From Neorhizobium galegae (lineage in GTDB: Bacteria > Pseudomonadota > Alphaproteobacteria > Rhizobiales > Rhizobiaceae), in contig NZ_JAGIPG010000002.1 in NCBI RefSeq assembly GCF_017877055.1, forward strand, positions 62,001-126,000: DNA of 64,000 nt. Reading direction: 5' to 3'. The translations under genes were made by a program, and so were the position numbers. Shown here one piece after another: positions 53,003-62,332 of this stretch (position 1 is its first letter; each line of letters opens with the position of its first letter). The notes below the pieces were generated by a model. The model was not told the DNA's origin. It saw nothing but the letters and a program-made list of their open reading frames with translations, and did no database searches.

Positions 53003-53448
53003 TGGATATTTCGACGGAAGCCAAACCCGAGACGATCGAACTCAAAGGCCGCAAGGTGGTGGCCGGCCGCGCCGAGGGCGAGGCGCTCGTCACCACCGAA
53101 ACGATCTCCGGCTGGGGCGGCATCAATGAGCGCACGGGCACGGTCATCGAGCGGCGGCACGAAATGCGCGGCGTCTCGTTTGCCGGCAAGATTCTCGTCT
53201 TTCCCGGCGCCAAGGGTTCGTCCGGCTGGTCGGCCTATTTCCACATGACGCGGCTGAACGGCGTTCAGCCGGCGGCGATGATCTTTACGCGGATGACCAC
53301 CAAGATCGCGCTCGGCGCCGTCGTCACCCGCGTTCCGGCGATCACCGAACTCGATCAGGACCCGCTTTCGGTGATCGAGACCGGCGACTGGGTCGTGGTC
53401 GATGCCGATGCCGGCACGGTGACCGTGACCAAGAAGAAACCCGCCTGA
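53002..53448 (+). CDS. Aconitase X small (swivel) subunit
   Basis: 148 residues, DUF126 swivel domain, starting at ATG 53002 that overlaps the large subunit stop. The active-site loop FPGAKGSSGWS (about 75-85) carries the conserved Ser of AcnX. In the two-subunit type the swivel closes over the catalytic subunit as in aconitases. The stop is 2 bases from that of the convergent NmrA-like gene. Confidence 0.88.
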   Translation: MDISTEAKPETIELKGRKVVAGRAEGEALVTTETISGWGGINERTGTVIERRHEMRGVSFAGKILVFPGAKGSSGWSAYFHMTRLNGVQPAAMIFTRMTTKIALGAVVTRVPAITELDQDPLSVIETGDWVVVDADAGTVTVTKKKPA

Positions 53449-53450
53449 CA

Positions 53451-54263
53451 TCATGCCCAGGCGCCGCGGTCTGCGGCGTCGCGGGCATAATCGGAGAAGC
53501 TCTTGGCCGGCCGGCCGAGGGCCCGCATGACGCCGTCCGACAGATACTCGTTGCGGCCGTCAAGCACGACGGTAAACAGTTCCAGCAGCAATTCCGCGAT
53601 ATCGGCGGGCACTTCGGCCTGCTTGAGGCCATCCACGAAAGCCTCTTTCGGGATCGTCTGGAAGACGATATCGCGCCCGCTTGCCTTGCCGATCTCCGCC
53701 ACGGCTTCCGCAAAGGTCAGAAGCTGCGGACCCGTCACTTCGTAGATCTGGCCGATATGGCGCGGGTCGGTGAGTGCGGCAGCGACCACATCGGCGATGT
53801 CGCCCGCATCGATGAACGGCTCCCGCACGGTGCTGACCGGCAGCGCCAGTTCGCCGGCAAGGATCATCGGCGAGAGCTGTCCCTCGTCGAAATTCTGGTT
53901 GAACCAGCTCGCCCTGACCACGGTCCAATCCGCACCGGAGGCGATCAGCCGTTGCTCGCTTTCCTGCGCCTCGGGTTCGCCGCGGCCCGACAGGAGAACC
54001 AGCCGCTTGACGCCGAGCGATACCGCCAGTGTGGCAAGCGCTTGGATATCGTTCGGCGCGCCCTTCACCGCGAGGTCCGGGTAATAGGTGATGTAGGCGG
54101 CCGAGGCGCCTTCCAAAGCCGGCGCCCAGGTGCTGCGCTCCGTCCAGTCGAAGCCGGTGGAGCGGGAGGCGTAGCGGACGGGCCTGTTCAATGCCTGCAG
54201 GCGCTCTGCAACCCGCGAACCGGTCTTGCCCTTGCCGCCGATGATGAGAATGGGGTTTTCCAT
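53451..54263 (-). CDS. NmrA-like atypical SDR (NAD(P)-binding) protein
   Basis: 270 residues from ATG 54263, 8 bases after AAGGAG. The nucleotide-binding loop IIGGKGKTGSRVAERL (about 7-22) matches NmrA/QOR2-type proteins, with RPVRYASRS next, where Arg suggests NADP(H). The usual YxxxK catalytic pair is not evident, so it may be a redox sensor or a quinone reductase relative. It is divergent from a TetR gene and probably under its control, an arrangement common for stress-responsive reductases. Confidence 0.85.
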   Translation of the reverse strand: MENPILIIGGKGKTGSRVAERLQALNRPVRYASRSTGFDWTERSTWAPALEGASAAYITYYPDLAVKGAPNDIQALATLAVSLGVKRLVLLSGRGEPEAQESEQRLIASGADWTVVRASWFNQNFDEGQLSPMILAGELALPVSTVREPFIDAGDIADVVAAALTDPRHIGQIYEVTGPQLLTFAEAVAEIGKASGRDIVFQTIPKEAFVDGLKQAEVPADIAELLLELFTVVLDGRNEYLSDGVMRALGRPAKSFSDYARDAADRGAWA

Positions 54264-54284
54264 GTGTGGATCTCCTTTAATATG

Positions 54285-54364
54285 AATTCTCCTCACGTTT
54301 AAAAGCGATAAATCCTCATGTTGCATCTGTCAATGAAAAATGCGAATATTCCTCGCGTTCAAAC
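54285..54364. promoter_or_regulatory. Three TCCTC(A/G)(C/T)GTT direct repeats between nmrA-like and tetR-like genes
   Basis: Copies start at 54290, 54313 and 54350. The outer two extend to GAATTCTCCTCACGTTTAAA and GAATATTCCTCGCGTTCAAA, which match at 16 of 20 positions and are exactly 60 bases apart. They fill the 120-base divergent gap and are candidate binding sites of the TetR protein. Confidence 0.5.
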
Positions 54365-54383
54365 ATCAAGACTCGGAAAGACA

Positions 54384-54998
54384 ATGGAAATTTCTGTATC
54401 AACGCCCCGTCAGCCCCAGCAGAAACGCAGCCGCGAGCGGGTGGAGCGGATTCTGGCGGCGGCCAAGGAGTTGATCGCCCGTGGCGGCAGCGACGTGATG
54501 AAGATGGGCGAACTGGCGGAAAAGGCAGGCGTGCCGATCGGCTCGCTCTACCAGTTCTTCCCCGACAAGGGCTCGGTCGTGCGAACGCTCGCCGAGCGAT
54601 ATAACGAGGAGGGCCGGACCTGCATCCGCGAGGCGATGGAGCCGGTGCGGAACGAGGCCACGTTCTCGAAGGCTTTCAGCGAGCTGATCGACATCTATTA
54701 CGGCCTGTTCCTCGCCGAACCCGTGATGCGCGACATCTGGTCCGGCGCCCAGGCCGACAAGGCCTTGCAGGATATCGATCTGGCCGACGCCCGCGAAAAC
54801 GGCGTGATCGTCGCGTCAGCGCTGGCGCATATCCAGCCCCACGCCCATCCGGAAGAACTGTTCAACCGAGCCATGCTGGTCATGTATCTCGGCACGTCGA
54901 CAATGCGGCTGGCGATCTCCGTCGAGCGCGCCCAAGGTGATGCCATGGTCGAAACCTACAAACGGCTGGCACTTCGCGAACTGCTCGCAAAGGACTGA
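54384..54998 (+). CDS. TetR-family transcriptional regulator
   Basis: 204 residues from ATG 54384; the open frame extends to 54318 across the repeats and was not used. The N-terminal TetR helix-turn-helix is clear (RILAAAKELIARGG then MGELAEKAGVPIGSLYQFFPDKGSVV, about 24-65). The C-terminal ligand domain is of the common TetR_C type. It is divergent from the NmrA-like gene and followed by an SDR gene after 66 bases, so it may control both. Confidence 0.88.
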   Translation: MEISVSTPRQPQQKRSRERVERILAAAKELIARGGSDVMKMGELAEKAGVPIGSLYQFFPDKGSVVRTLAERYNEEGRTCIREAMEPVRNEATFSKAFSELIDIYYGLFLAEPVMRDIWSGAQADKALQDIDLADARENGVIVASALAHIQPHAHPEELFNRAMLVMYLGTSTMRLAISVERAQGDAMVETYKRLALRELLAKD

Positions 54999-55064
54999 TA
55001 GGCCTCGACGGCCATGCCGATCGCCGACTATAAGATGCGGCGAAACGGACAAGGAGGAGTGGAC

Positions 55065-55805
55065 ATGTCGAAAGTGGCGATCGTAACCGGTGCGGGCTCG
55101 GGCGTTGGCAGGGCCGTCGCCATCGGGCTTTTGAATGCAGGCTATAGGACCGTGCTTGCCGGCCGCCGCGAGAGCGAGTTGCGGGGTACGGCGGAACTGG
55201 CCGGCGGACAGTCGCTGGTCGTGCCGACGGATGTCACCGATCCGGCCGCCGTGGATGCCTTGTTTGCGGCGACGGAAGAGGCCTATGGCCGTCTCGATCT
55301 TCTGTTCAACAACGCCGGCCGCGGCACGCCGGCCGTTCCGATCGACGAATTGCCGCTCGAAACCTGGCGGGCTGTCATCGACCTCAATCTCAACGGCGCC
55401 TTCTATTGCGCCCGGGCGGCCTTCGGAATGATGCGGCGGCAGAACCCGGGCGGCGGGCGGATCATCAACAATGGTTCGATCTCGGCCCATGTGCCGCGCC
55501 CGTACCAGGCCGCTTACACCGCCACCAAACACGCCATTACCGGCCTGACCCGCCAGATCGCGCTCGACGGGCGGCCGCTGAACATTGTCTGCGGCCAGGT
55601 GGATATCGGCAATGCTGACACGCCGATGACGGTGCGGATGAAGGAAGGCGCGCTGCAGGCCGATCTGACGACGGCCGTGGAACCGGTCATGGACCCGAAA
55701 CACGTGGCCGATGCCGTGCTCTACATGGATGGTTTGCCGCTGGAGGCCAACGTCCTGTTCATGACGGTGATGGCAAACGGCATGCCTTACGCCGGCCGCG
55801 GCTGA
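55065..55805 (+). CDS. Classical SDR oxidoreductase
   Basis: 246 residues from ATG 55065, 7 bases after AAGGAGG. Cofactor loop TGAGSGVG (about 8-15), LAGRRE (Arg pair suggests NADP(H)), NNAG (about 83-86), catalytic Ser in [10 protein letters not shown] and YTATK (about 150-154). Substrate unknown. It precedes the polyol dehydrogenase by 74 bases on the same strand; the two may act in one pathway or be independent. Confidence 0.87.
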   Translation: MSKVAIVTGAGSGVGRAVAIGLLNAGYRTVLAGRRESELRGTAELAGGQSLVVPTDVTDPAAVDALFAATEEAYGRLDLLFNNAGRGTPAVPIDELPLETWRAVIDLNLNGAFYCARAAFGMMRRQNPGGGRIINNGSISAHVPRPYQAAYTATKHAITGLTRQIALDGRPLNIVCGQVDIGNADTPMTVRMKEGALQADLTTAVEPVMDPKHVADAVLYMDGLPLEANVLFMTVMANGMPYAGRG

Positions 55806-55879
55806 GGGCGGTCTTCGGTCGCCTTGATCTCGCCTGGAAACTCGGCCAGCGTCAGAAGATAATCGGAAGGAGACATCTC

Positions 55880-56926
55880 ATGCAGCAGGCCCTGGTGCTC
55901 GAGAAAAAAGGCGTCCTCTCGTTGCGGGAAATCGATCTCCCGACCGAGGTCGGGCCGGGTGACGTGAAGATCGCCATCGATACGGTTGGCGTCTGCGGCA
56001 GCGACGTGCATTACTATACCCACGGGGCAATCGGTCCCTTTGTTCTGCGCGAGCCGATGGTGCTCGGCCACGAGGCGGCCGGCATCGTCATCGAAATCGG
56101 CAGCGAGGTGAAGACCTTGAAGGTCGGCGACCGCGTCTGCATGGAACCCGGCGTGCCGAACCTTTCCTCGCGCGCCTCCAAACTCGGTCTCTACAACGTC
56201 GATCCGGACGTCCGTTTCTGGGCGACGCCGCCGATCCATGGGGTGCTGACGCCTGAAGTCATCCATCCGGCCGCCTTCACCTACAAGCTGCCCGACAACG
56301 TCTCCTTTGCCGAAGGGGCGATGGTCGAGCCGTTTGCGATCGGCATGCAGGCCGCCAGCCGCGCCCGCATCCAGCCCGGCGATGTCGGTGCGGTGATCGG
56401 TGCCGGCCCGATCGGCATCATGGTGGCGTTGGCTGCACTCGCGGGCGGCTGTGCCCGCGTCTTCATCTCGGATCTGAGCCCCGACAAGCTGAAGATCGCC
56501 GGCCAGTACCCGGGCATCATCCCCGTCAACATCACCGAACGGCCGTTTGCCGACGTTCTCGCCGAAGCGACCGGCGGCTGGGGCGCGGATGTCGTGTTCG
56601 AGGCGAGTGGCAGCCCGAGGGCCTATCAGGGCATGCTCGATCTGGTGCGACCGGGCGGCGCCTTCGTGCTGGTCGGTCTGCCGGTCGAGCCGGTGCCGTT
56701 GGACGTCTCAAGCGCCATCTCCAAGGAAGTGCGCATCGAGACGGTGTTCCGCTACGCCAACATCTTCGACCGGGCGCTGGAACTGATCGCCTCCGGCAAG
56801 GTCGACCTGAAGCCGCTGATCACCGGCGTCTTCGATTTCAAGGATTCGATCGCGGCCTTCGAACGGGCCGCAACCGGACATCCGTCCGACGTCAAGCTGC
56901 AGATCGTGCTGAACGGCAAGGCCTGA
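55880..56926 (+). CDS. Zinc-dependent polyol dehydrogenase (xylitol/sorbitol dehydrogenase-like)
   Basis: 348 residues of the medium-chain dehydrogenase family. Catalytic zinc ligands are Cys39 in [13 protein letters not shown] and the His/Glu of GHEAAG (about 64-69); the Rossmann loop is [10 protein letters not shown] (about 171-180) followed by Asp in ISDLSPDK, which selects NAD. The structural-zinc cysteine loop is missing ([18 protein letters not shown]), as in sorbitol and xylitol dehydrogenases. It oxidises a polyol to a ketose; xylitol or sorbitol are the likeliest. The stop abuts that of the convergent parA-like gene. Confidence 0.88.
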   Translation: MQQALVLEKKGVLSLREIDLPTEVGPGDVKIAIDTVGVCGSDVHYYTHGAIGPFVLREPMVLGHEAAGIVIEIGSEVKTLKVGDRVCMEPGVPNLSSRASKLGLYNVDPDVRFWATPPIHGVLTPEVIHPAAFTYKLPDNVSFAEGAMVEPFAIGMQAASRARIQPGDVGAVIGAGPIGIMVALAALAGGCARVFISDLSPDKLKIAGQYPGIIPVNITERPFADVLAEATGGWGADVVFEASGSPRAYQGMLDLVRPGGAFVLVGLPVEPVPLDVSSAISKEVRIETVFRYANIFDRALELIASGKVDLKPLITGVFDFKDSIAAFERAATGHPSDVKLQIVLNGKA

Positions 56927-57631
56927 TCAGGCGGCGCGGACGAAGCGCTTCGACAGCGATGCCGGCTTGTGAAGCGGCACCCGGCGCAGCATTTCGAGTG
57001 CGAACAGGCGGGCGTTCTGCCGGGCCTTGTCGAGATTGCTGATGCGGTTTTCGTCCATCGTGTAGAGCGTGCCGCCGAGATCGAAAATGTCGCGGAAGGC
57101 GGCGCGCTCGATGATCGGCGTGTCGAGCACTTCGACCTTGCGTTCGGCCAGCAGCATCTTCACCGCGAGCAGCGCGCGGGTGGTGACCATCGAGTTGACG
57201 CGGGTCAGCACGACTGAATGCGGCACGTGCAGATTGGCCTTTTCCTCAAGATAGCGCAGCAGTTCGAGCACGTTGGCGCCGCCCTGGGCATCCATGGCGC
57301 AGCCCTGGATCGGGATCAGCACGTGGTCGGAAAGGCCGATCGCCTTGGCGAGCAGCGGGCTCTGGGCGCCGGGCAGGTCGAGCACGAAATAATCGGTCTT
57401 GTGGCGGTTCTCGGAAATATGACGGTCGATCGAGGCCTGCGTCACGTAGGAGATGACGTTGAGCTTGTCGTTATGCGGCGAGAGCATGTGCCAGCGGGTG
57501 ATCCAGTATTGCGGATCGGCATCCAGGATGGTGACGCGGTAGCCTTGCTCAACGAGTTCGGTTGCAAGCAGGAGTACGGCGGTGGTCTTGCCTGCTCCGC
57601 CCTTGGTGTTGGCAAAGGTAATGACTGGCAT
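56927..57631 (-). CDS. ParA/MinD-family ATPase (VirC1-like)
   Basis: 234 residues. The deviant Walker A KGGAGKTT (about 10-17), the switch ILDADPQ (about 36-42) and DLPGAQSP (switch II) define the ParA family. The length and the WITRWH after the first Asp recall VirC1-type proteins more than plasmid ParA, and there is no N-terminal helix-turn-helix and no parB gene adjacent. It follows cheB on the same strand after a 116-base gap. ParA relatives near che genes (PpfA, ParC) place chemoreceptor clusters in the cell, which is one possible role. Confidence 0.82.
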   Translation of the reverse strand: MPVITFANTKGGAGKTTAVLLLATELVEQGYRVTILDADPQYWITRWHMLSPHNDKLNVISYVTQASIDRHISENRHKTDYFVLDLPGAQSPLLAKAIGLSDHVLIPIQGCAMDAQGGANVLELLRYLEEKANLHVPHSVVLTRVNSMVTTRALLAVKMLLAERKVEVLDTPIIERAAFRDIFDLGGTLYTMDENRISNLDKARQNARLFALEMLRRVPLHKPASLSKRFVRAA

Positions 57632-57747
57632 CGTGGGTCCCTGTCCGGCTACGAGCGTAAGATCGCTCTCTCACCGCACCCTCATGATGCGTTACCCCAT
57701 TCTTGCCAAACATGGTTAACGAGGCGTAAAAATTTGGATGGCAGATC

Positions 57748-58830
57748 TTACCGCCGGCGATCGGCGGCGAGAATTTCGCGGGCGATCTGTTCGAGCGACA
57801 CCACCTTGTCGACGCCGCCATGGGCGATGGCTTCCTTAGGCATGCCGAAGACCACCGATGACGCTTCGTCCTGGGCTACCGTATAGGCGCCCGCCTGATG
57901 CATCTCGTTCATGCCGCGGGCGCCGTCGTCGCCCATGCCGGTCATGATCACGCCCATGGCATTGCCGCCCGCCGAGCGTGCGGCCGACCGGAACAGCACG
58001 TCGACGGAGGGGCGATGGCGGCTGACCAGCGGACCCGAGCGGATCGAAACCTCGTAACGCGCGCCGCGTCGTTCGAGCAGCATATGTTTGTCTCCGGGGG
58101 CGATCAGCACATGGCCGCGCAGCACCGGATCGCCGTCGGCGGCTTCCTTGACCTCCACTTCGCAGAGGCTGTTGAGGCGTTTGGCGAAGGCGGCGGTGAA
58201 TTTTTCCGGCATGTGCTGGACGATGACCATGCCCGGAGAATTGGCCGGCAGGGCTTCGAGAAGCTCGCGCAGCGCTTCGGTTCCGCCGGTGGAGGCGCCG
58301 ACGCAGACGACCATTTCGGTGGTCTTCGCCATGGCTCCGGCCTTGGGAGGCGGAAGCACCGCGTCGGCCGTGAGCTTGGCTGTCGTGCTGCCCTCGCCGA
58401 TGCGTGACGGCCGCAGCCGGCCGACCCGAGCGCGTGCGGCTCCCTTGACCGCGGTGCGGATCCGCTCGCCGGATTCGGCGAGATGGTCGGCCGCGCCGAT
58501 CTTCGGTTTCAGGATGATGTCCACGGCGCCCGCTTCCAGCGCCTGCATCAGCGTTTCCGAGCCGCTCTCGGTCAAGGACGAGCACATCACCACCGGAATG
58601 GGATGCTGCGACATCAGCTTGCGCAGGAAGGTGATGCCGTCCATCTGCGGCATTTCCACATCGAGAGTGATGACGTCGGGGATTTCCTCGCGCAGCTTTC
58701 GCGCCGCCATGAAGGGATCGCTGGCCGCGCCTATGACTTCGATGTCCGGATCCGCCGACAGGACGGCTGTCAGCGTCTGGCGGACGCTGGCGGAGTCATC
58801 GATGATCAGAACTCGGATTTTGCCGCTCAT
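57748..58830 (-). CDS. cheB: Chemotaxis protein-glutamate methylesterase CheB
   Basis: 360 residues. An N-terminal receiver with Asp in [12 protein letters not shown] (about 56) is joined by a linker to the methylesterase domain with the catalytic Ser in GASTGG, His in VQHMPEKF and Asp in MTGMGDDG. It removes methyl groups from chemoreceptors and thus resets adaptation when phosphorylated by CheA. The start is 3 bases after the cheR stop. Normal length, all catalytic residues present. Confidence 0.95.
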   Translation of the reverse strand: MSGKIRVLIIDDSASVRQTLTAVLSADPDIEVIGAASDPFMAARKLREEIPDVITLDVEMPQMDGITFLRKLMSQHPIPVVMCSSLTESGSETLMQALEAGAVDIILKPKIGAADHLAESGERIRTAVKGAARARVGRLRPSRIGEGSTTAKLTADAVLPPPKAGAMAKTTEMVVCVGASTGGTEALRELLEALPANSPGMVIVQHMPEKFTAAFAKRLNSLCEVEVKEAADGDPVLRGHVLIAPGDKHMLLERRGARYEVSIRSGPLVSRHRPSVDVLFRSAARSAGGNAMGVIMTGMGDDGARGMNEMHQAGAYTVAQDEASSVVFGMPKEAIAHGGVDKVVSLEQIAREILAADRRR

Positions 58831-58833
58831 GGT

Positions 58834-59697
58834 TCATACCCGCTTGAACACAGTATTTGCCACCTGCCGGATCGGCAGATCGAAGCCGGTCACGGTTTCC
58901 GAATGACCGATGAACAGATAGCCTCCGGGAAGCAGCGCTTCGCAAAGGCGTGACAGCACATGCTGCTGGGTCGGCTTGTCGAAGTAGATCAGCACATTGC
59001 GGCAGAAGATCATGTGCATCGGATCGCCGATCGGATAGGCTTCGTCCATCAGGTTCAGCCGGGCGAAACCGACGCGGGAGCGCAGTTTGGGCGAAATCCG
59101 CATTTCCTGCCGTCGGTTGTCGGACGGGCGCATGACATATTTGCTCATCATGTCGGCGGGAACCGGCGCCAGGAGCTCGCTCGGGTAGATGGCGCGCTGG
59201 GCCTTCTGCAGCACGTCCGTCGACAGGTCGGTGGCAAGCACGAAATAGTCCCGTTCCGGCGCGGACGAGCTCAGGAATTCCGAAAGCACCATGGCCATCG
59301 TATAGGGTTCGGCGCCCGTCGAGCAGGCGGAGCTCCAGGTGCGGATGCGCCGGTCCACATAGGTTTTCAGGATGTCCGGCAATGCCGTCTGTACCATGTA
59401 GTCGAAATGCTTCGGCTCGCGGAAGAAATCGGTCTTGTTGGTGGTCACCGCATCGATGAGGAAGATCGATTCGGCCTCGATACCTCCGTGCTTGAAGAGG
59501 TAGTCGCAATAACTGTCGAAGGTCGGCATGGCCGTGACTCGCAGGCGCCGGCGCAGCCGTCCTTCGAGCATCGTCATCTTGCTGTGCGGCATCTTGATGC
59601 CGCTATAGTCGTAGATGTACTTCGAAAGCAGATCGAAGTTGCGCTTGCTCAGCCGGTCGTCGAGCGGCTGACTCCTCATTGCTGCACTCACGCGCAT
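58834..59697 (-). CDS. cheR: Chemotaxis receptor methyltransferase CheR
   Basis: 287 residues from ATG 59697; a TTG at 59709 and an ATG at 59679 are alternatives because no start has a strong ribosome site. The N-terminal helical domain is followed by the SAM-binding site IRTWSSACSTGAEPYTMA (about 118-135), ATDLST and FCRNVLIYF. It methylates receptor glutamates with S-adenosylmethionine. It follows cheW by 38 bases and acts with CheB on the two receptors encoded upstream. Confidence 0.94.
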   Translation of the reverse strand: MRVSAAMRSQPLDDRLSKRNFDLLSKYIYDYSGIKMPHSKMTMLEGRLRRRLRVTAMPTFDSYCDYLFKHGGIEAESIFLIDAVTTNKTDFFREPKHFDYMVQTALPDILKTYVDRRIRTWSSACSTGAEPYTMAMVLSEFLSSSAPERDYFVLATDLSTDVLQKAQRAIYPSELLAPVPADMMSKYVMRPSDNRRQEMRISPKLRSRVGFARLNLMDEAYPIGDPMHMIFCRNVLIYFDKPTQQHVLSRLCEALLPGGYLFIGHSETVTGFDLPIRQVANTVFKRV

Positions 59698-59735
59698 GCC
59701 CCCGTACAAGAACCTATCCGGTTATGCGAATTCCA

Positions 59736-60227
59736 TCATGCGACCTGGGACTGCGGCCCGACATCGGCAAGCGCCGACCCGGAATCCGAAAACAGCCGTG
59801 CAAGGTCGACAACGACGACGAAGCCGGTCTCCCGGCGCACCACGCCAGCGATATAGTCGGAGCGCCAGCGCACCCCGATATCCGGCGCCGTCTCGATCTG
59901 TTCCTTGCGGAACGGCACCACTTCGAAGACCCGGTCTGCGACGAGGCCGAGCACTAGGACGCGATCGGCGACCGGCACGTCGAGCACCAGGATGCGCGTA
60001 TGCGGCGTCCTGACCGTCCTCGTCAGGCCGAGGCGAAGACGGAGGTCGATCACCGGCACGCCCTGTCCGCGCACATCGCGCAGACCGAGCAGATATTCCG
60101 GGCCGTGCGGGATCTTGAACGGCTCCTCGTGGTCGAGGATCTCGCGGACAACCTCGACGGGGACCGCAAAAATCTCATCGCCGAGGCTGAAGGTTACGAA
60201 CTGGGATTCGGAGGATATGCCTGCCAT
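59736..60227 (-). CDS. cheW: Chemotaxis coupling protein CheW
   Basis: 163 residues, a single CheW domain (FVTFSLGDEIFAVPVEVVREIL at the start, LRGVPVIDLR-like segment here RGQGVPVIDLRLRLG, and VLVLGLVADRV). It links receptors to CheA in the signalling array. The ATG overlaps the stop of the receptor gene by one base (TAATG), so translation is coupled. No cheA or cheY gene lies in the window; they may be further upstream of the second receptor. Confidence 0.94.
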   Translation of the reverse strand: MAGISSESQFVTFSLGDEIFAVPVEVVREILDHEEPFKIPHGPEYLLGLRDVRGQGVPVIDLRLRLGLTRTVRTPHTRILVLDVPVADRVLVLGLVADRVFEVVPFRKEQIETAPDIGVRWRSDYIAGVVRRETGFVVVVDLARLFSDSGSALADVGPQSQVA

Positions 60228-62149
60228 TATGCGCTCTCCCTGAAATCGTCATCGTCCGCGTCCGGGCCGCCCATCGACAGGTCGAGGGCAAAACCTTTCA
60301 CGCGGGCCTGTTGTGCTGTGACGGAATGCCCGGCCGAATAGGCCTTGGACGCTGGCTGCGGCCTGGATTTTGCCGGTGCGGGCCTGGCGGCCGGAACCGG
60401 CTGGCCCCGCTGCTTGGATCCGGCCCGATCGACCTTGAAGAAGGCGATCGAGGCCTGCAGCTCTTCCGCCTGAGCGGCAAGTTCTTCGGAGGTTGCCGAC
60501 ATCTGTTCGGAGGCACCGGCATTCTGCTGGGTCACCTTGTCGAGCTGCTGGATCGCTTCGTTGATCTGCGAGGCGCCGATATCCTGTTCGCGGCAGGCAG
60601 CAGAGATTTCCGAGACCAGCTCGGCCGTCTTGTGGATGTCCGGCACCAGCTTGTTCAGCATTTCGCCGGCTTCGGTCGCAACCTGCACCGTTTCGCCCGA
60701 CAGCGCGCTGATTTCGGCAGCCGCGGCCTGGGACCGTTCCGCGAGCTTTCGCACTTCCGAGGCGACGACTGCAAAACCCTTGCCGTGTTCGCCGGCACGG
60801 GCGGCTTCCACCGCGGCGTTCAGGGCGAGCAAGTCCGTCTGGCGGGCGATCTCCTGGACGATCGAGATCTTCTCGGCGATCGTGCGCATGGCGCCGACCG
60901 CACGGCCGACCGCCTGGCCGGATGCTTCCGCGTCTTTCGACGATTGCCGGGCGATCTTTTCCGTCTGGGCAGCGTTGTCGGCGTTTTGCTTGATGTTGGC
61001 CGCCATCTGTTCCATCGAGGCGGAGGCTTCTTCGGCTGACGAAGCCTGTTCGGTGGCGCCCTGGCTCAGCTGTTCGGAGCTCGACGAAAGTTCCTGGCTG
61101 CCCGAGGAGACGTTGTTCGACGCAGCAAGCGCATCGGCAACGACACCGCGCAGGCGTTCCACCATGCTCTGAAGGGCAAGGCCCAGCGTATCCTTGTCGG
61201 AAAGCGGCTTCGGCGAAATGGTCAGGTCGCCGTTGGCAATCTGGTCGGCGACATGCGAGGTCGTGCGCAGATTAGTGACCATGCTCTGCATGGCGATCCC
61301 GAGCACATCCTTGTCGGAAAGCGGCTTGGCATCGATGGAAAGGTCGCCCTCGGAAATCCGCTCGGCAATTGTCGCCGTGTTGCGCAGATTGCCGGTCATC
61401 ACGTTGACGGTATCGATCAGATCCTTGATCTCATCATTCGTCCTGACCTCGACCTTCTGGTTGAGATCGCCGATCGCCACTGCATTGGCGACGGACGCAA
61501 TCTTCTTGAGGCCGTTGTTGATGCCAAGCGTGATCCAGAAGGCGGCGCCGATGGCGATCAGCACGGCGGCGATCGAAGCGATGCTCAGGACCATCATCGT
61601 CGTGGAGAACAGATCCTGGTTCGCCTTTTCGGTATTGGCCATGCCCTTGCGCTGGATATCGAGGAGAACCTTGATGGCCTCGCCCATATCGGCGGTCATG
61701 GTGCGCAGATCGCCCATGGAGAGCGCCAGGGCGCCGGCCTGGTCGCCGCGTGCCTGGATAGCCTGCAGTTCGTCGGATTTCTGCTGGAACTGCTTGCCGA
61801 TCGTCAGCAGCTTTTCCCAATAGGGCTTGCCTTCCACGGAGGCGATCGAAAGCCCTTCCTGAACAGCCTTGAACATCAGTTCCGTGTTGACGTCTGCTTC
61901 CTTATGGAATTTCGCGGCATCCGCCAGATTGGTAGCCAGAAGCGCGTTTTTCTGAGCGCGTACCGCATCGACCTCGGCCACATTGGCAGTGAGCGCAAGT
62001 TCCAGACGATGGACGGGACCGTCGATCATCTTCGTGCTGGCCTCGTTGAGGTTGCCGAGGCTCAGGCTGCCATAGACCGCGATGCCAACCAGCAACAGCG
62101 TCAACAGGGCGAAAGCCAATCCCAGTTTCAGTTTGATCGTAAACCGCAT
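60227..62149 (-). CDS. Methyl-accepting chemotaxis protein
   Basis: 640 residues. Two membrane helices (about 7-29 and 182-208) flank a periplasmic helical domain. A HAMP domain follows, then two tandem HAMP-like units (about 262-297 and 303-336, both with KPLSDKD), then the signalling hairpin with the tip [22 protein letters not shown]. The C-terminus ends in an acidic tail [13 protein letters not shown] that is shared with the neighbour receptor and might tether CheR or CheB. The ligand is unknown. Co-transcribed with cheW, cheR and cheB. Confidence 0.92.
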   Translation of the reverse strand: MRFTIKLKLGLAFALLTLLLVGIAVYGSLSLGNLNEASTKMIDGPVHRLELALTANVAEVDAVRAQKNALLATNLADAAKFHKEADVNTELMFKAVQEGLSIASVEGKPYWEKLLTIGKQFQQKSDELQAIQARGDQAGALALSMGDLRTMTADMGEAIKVLLDIQRKGMANTEKANQDLFSTTMMVLSIASIAAVLIAIGAAFWITLGINNGLKKIASVANAVAIGDLNQKVEVRTNDEIKDLIDTVNVMTGNLRNTATIAERISEGDLSIDAKPLSDKDVLGIAMQSMVTNLRTTSHVADQIANGDLTISPKPLSDKDTLGLALQSMVERLRGVVADALAASNNVSSGSQELSSSSEQLSQGATEQASSAEEASASMEQMAANIKQNADNAAQTEKIARQSSKDAEASGQAVGRAVGAMRTIAEKISIVQEIARQTDLLALNAAVEAARAGEHGKGFAVVASEVRKLAERSQAAAAEISALSGETVQVATEAGEMLNKLVPDIHKTAELVSEISAACREQDIGASQINEAIQQLDKVTQQNAGASEQMSATSEELAAQAEELQASIAFFKVDRAGSKQRGQPVPAARPAPAKSRPQPASKAYSAGHSVTAQQARVKGFALDLSMGGPDADDDDFRESA

Positions 62150-62292
62150 CTTAATCTCCCAATTCCTTCAAAAGCCGACAAAGCTGCCTTACATTTCTGG
62201 GATGCAATCGAAAAAAGCCTGACGGTTAGGCCGGTAAGCCGTCACCAGGAACCTCTTTGTTGTTCGCACCAACGTAGTGACGCTGGCGATCA

Positions 62293-62313
62293 CGGGGCCG
62301 CCTGGCGGCCCCG
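62293..62313 (-). terminator. GC hairpin between the two receptor genes
   Basis: CGGGGCCGCC-T-GGCGGCCCCG, a perfect inverted repeat 20 bases after the stop of the upstream receptor. No T-run follows on the minus strand, so it may be an mRNA 3' stabiliser or attenuator. The rest of 62150-62332 shows no gene. Confidence 0.45.
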
Positions 62314-62332
62314 CTCATTGGTCAGGAAGCGC

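Noticed and set aside
57716..57730. CtrA-like site TTAA-N7-TAAA upstream of the parA-like gene
   Set aside because: One base off the consensus in the second half and common by chance in an AT-rich gap; kept only as a remark.
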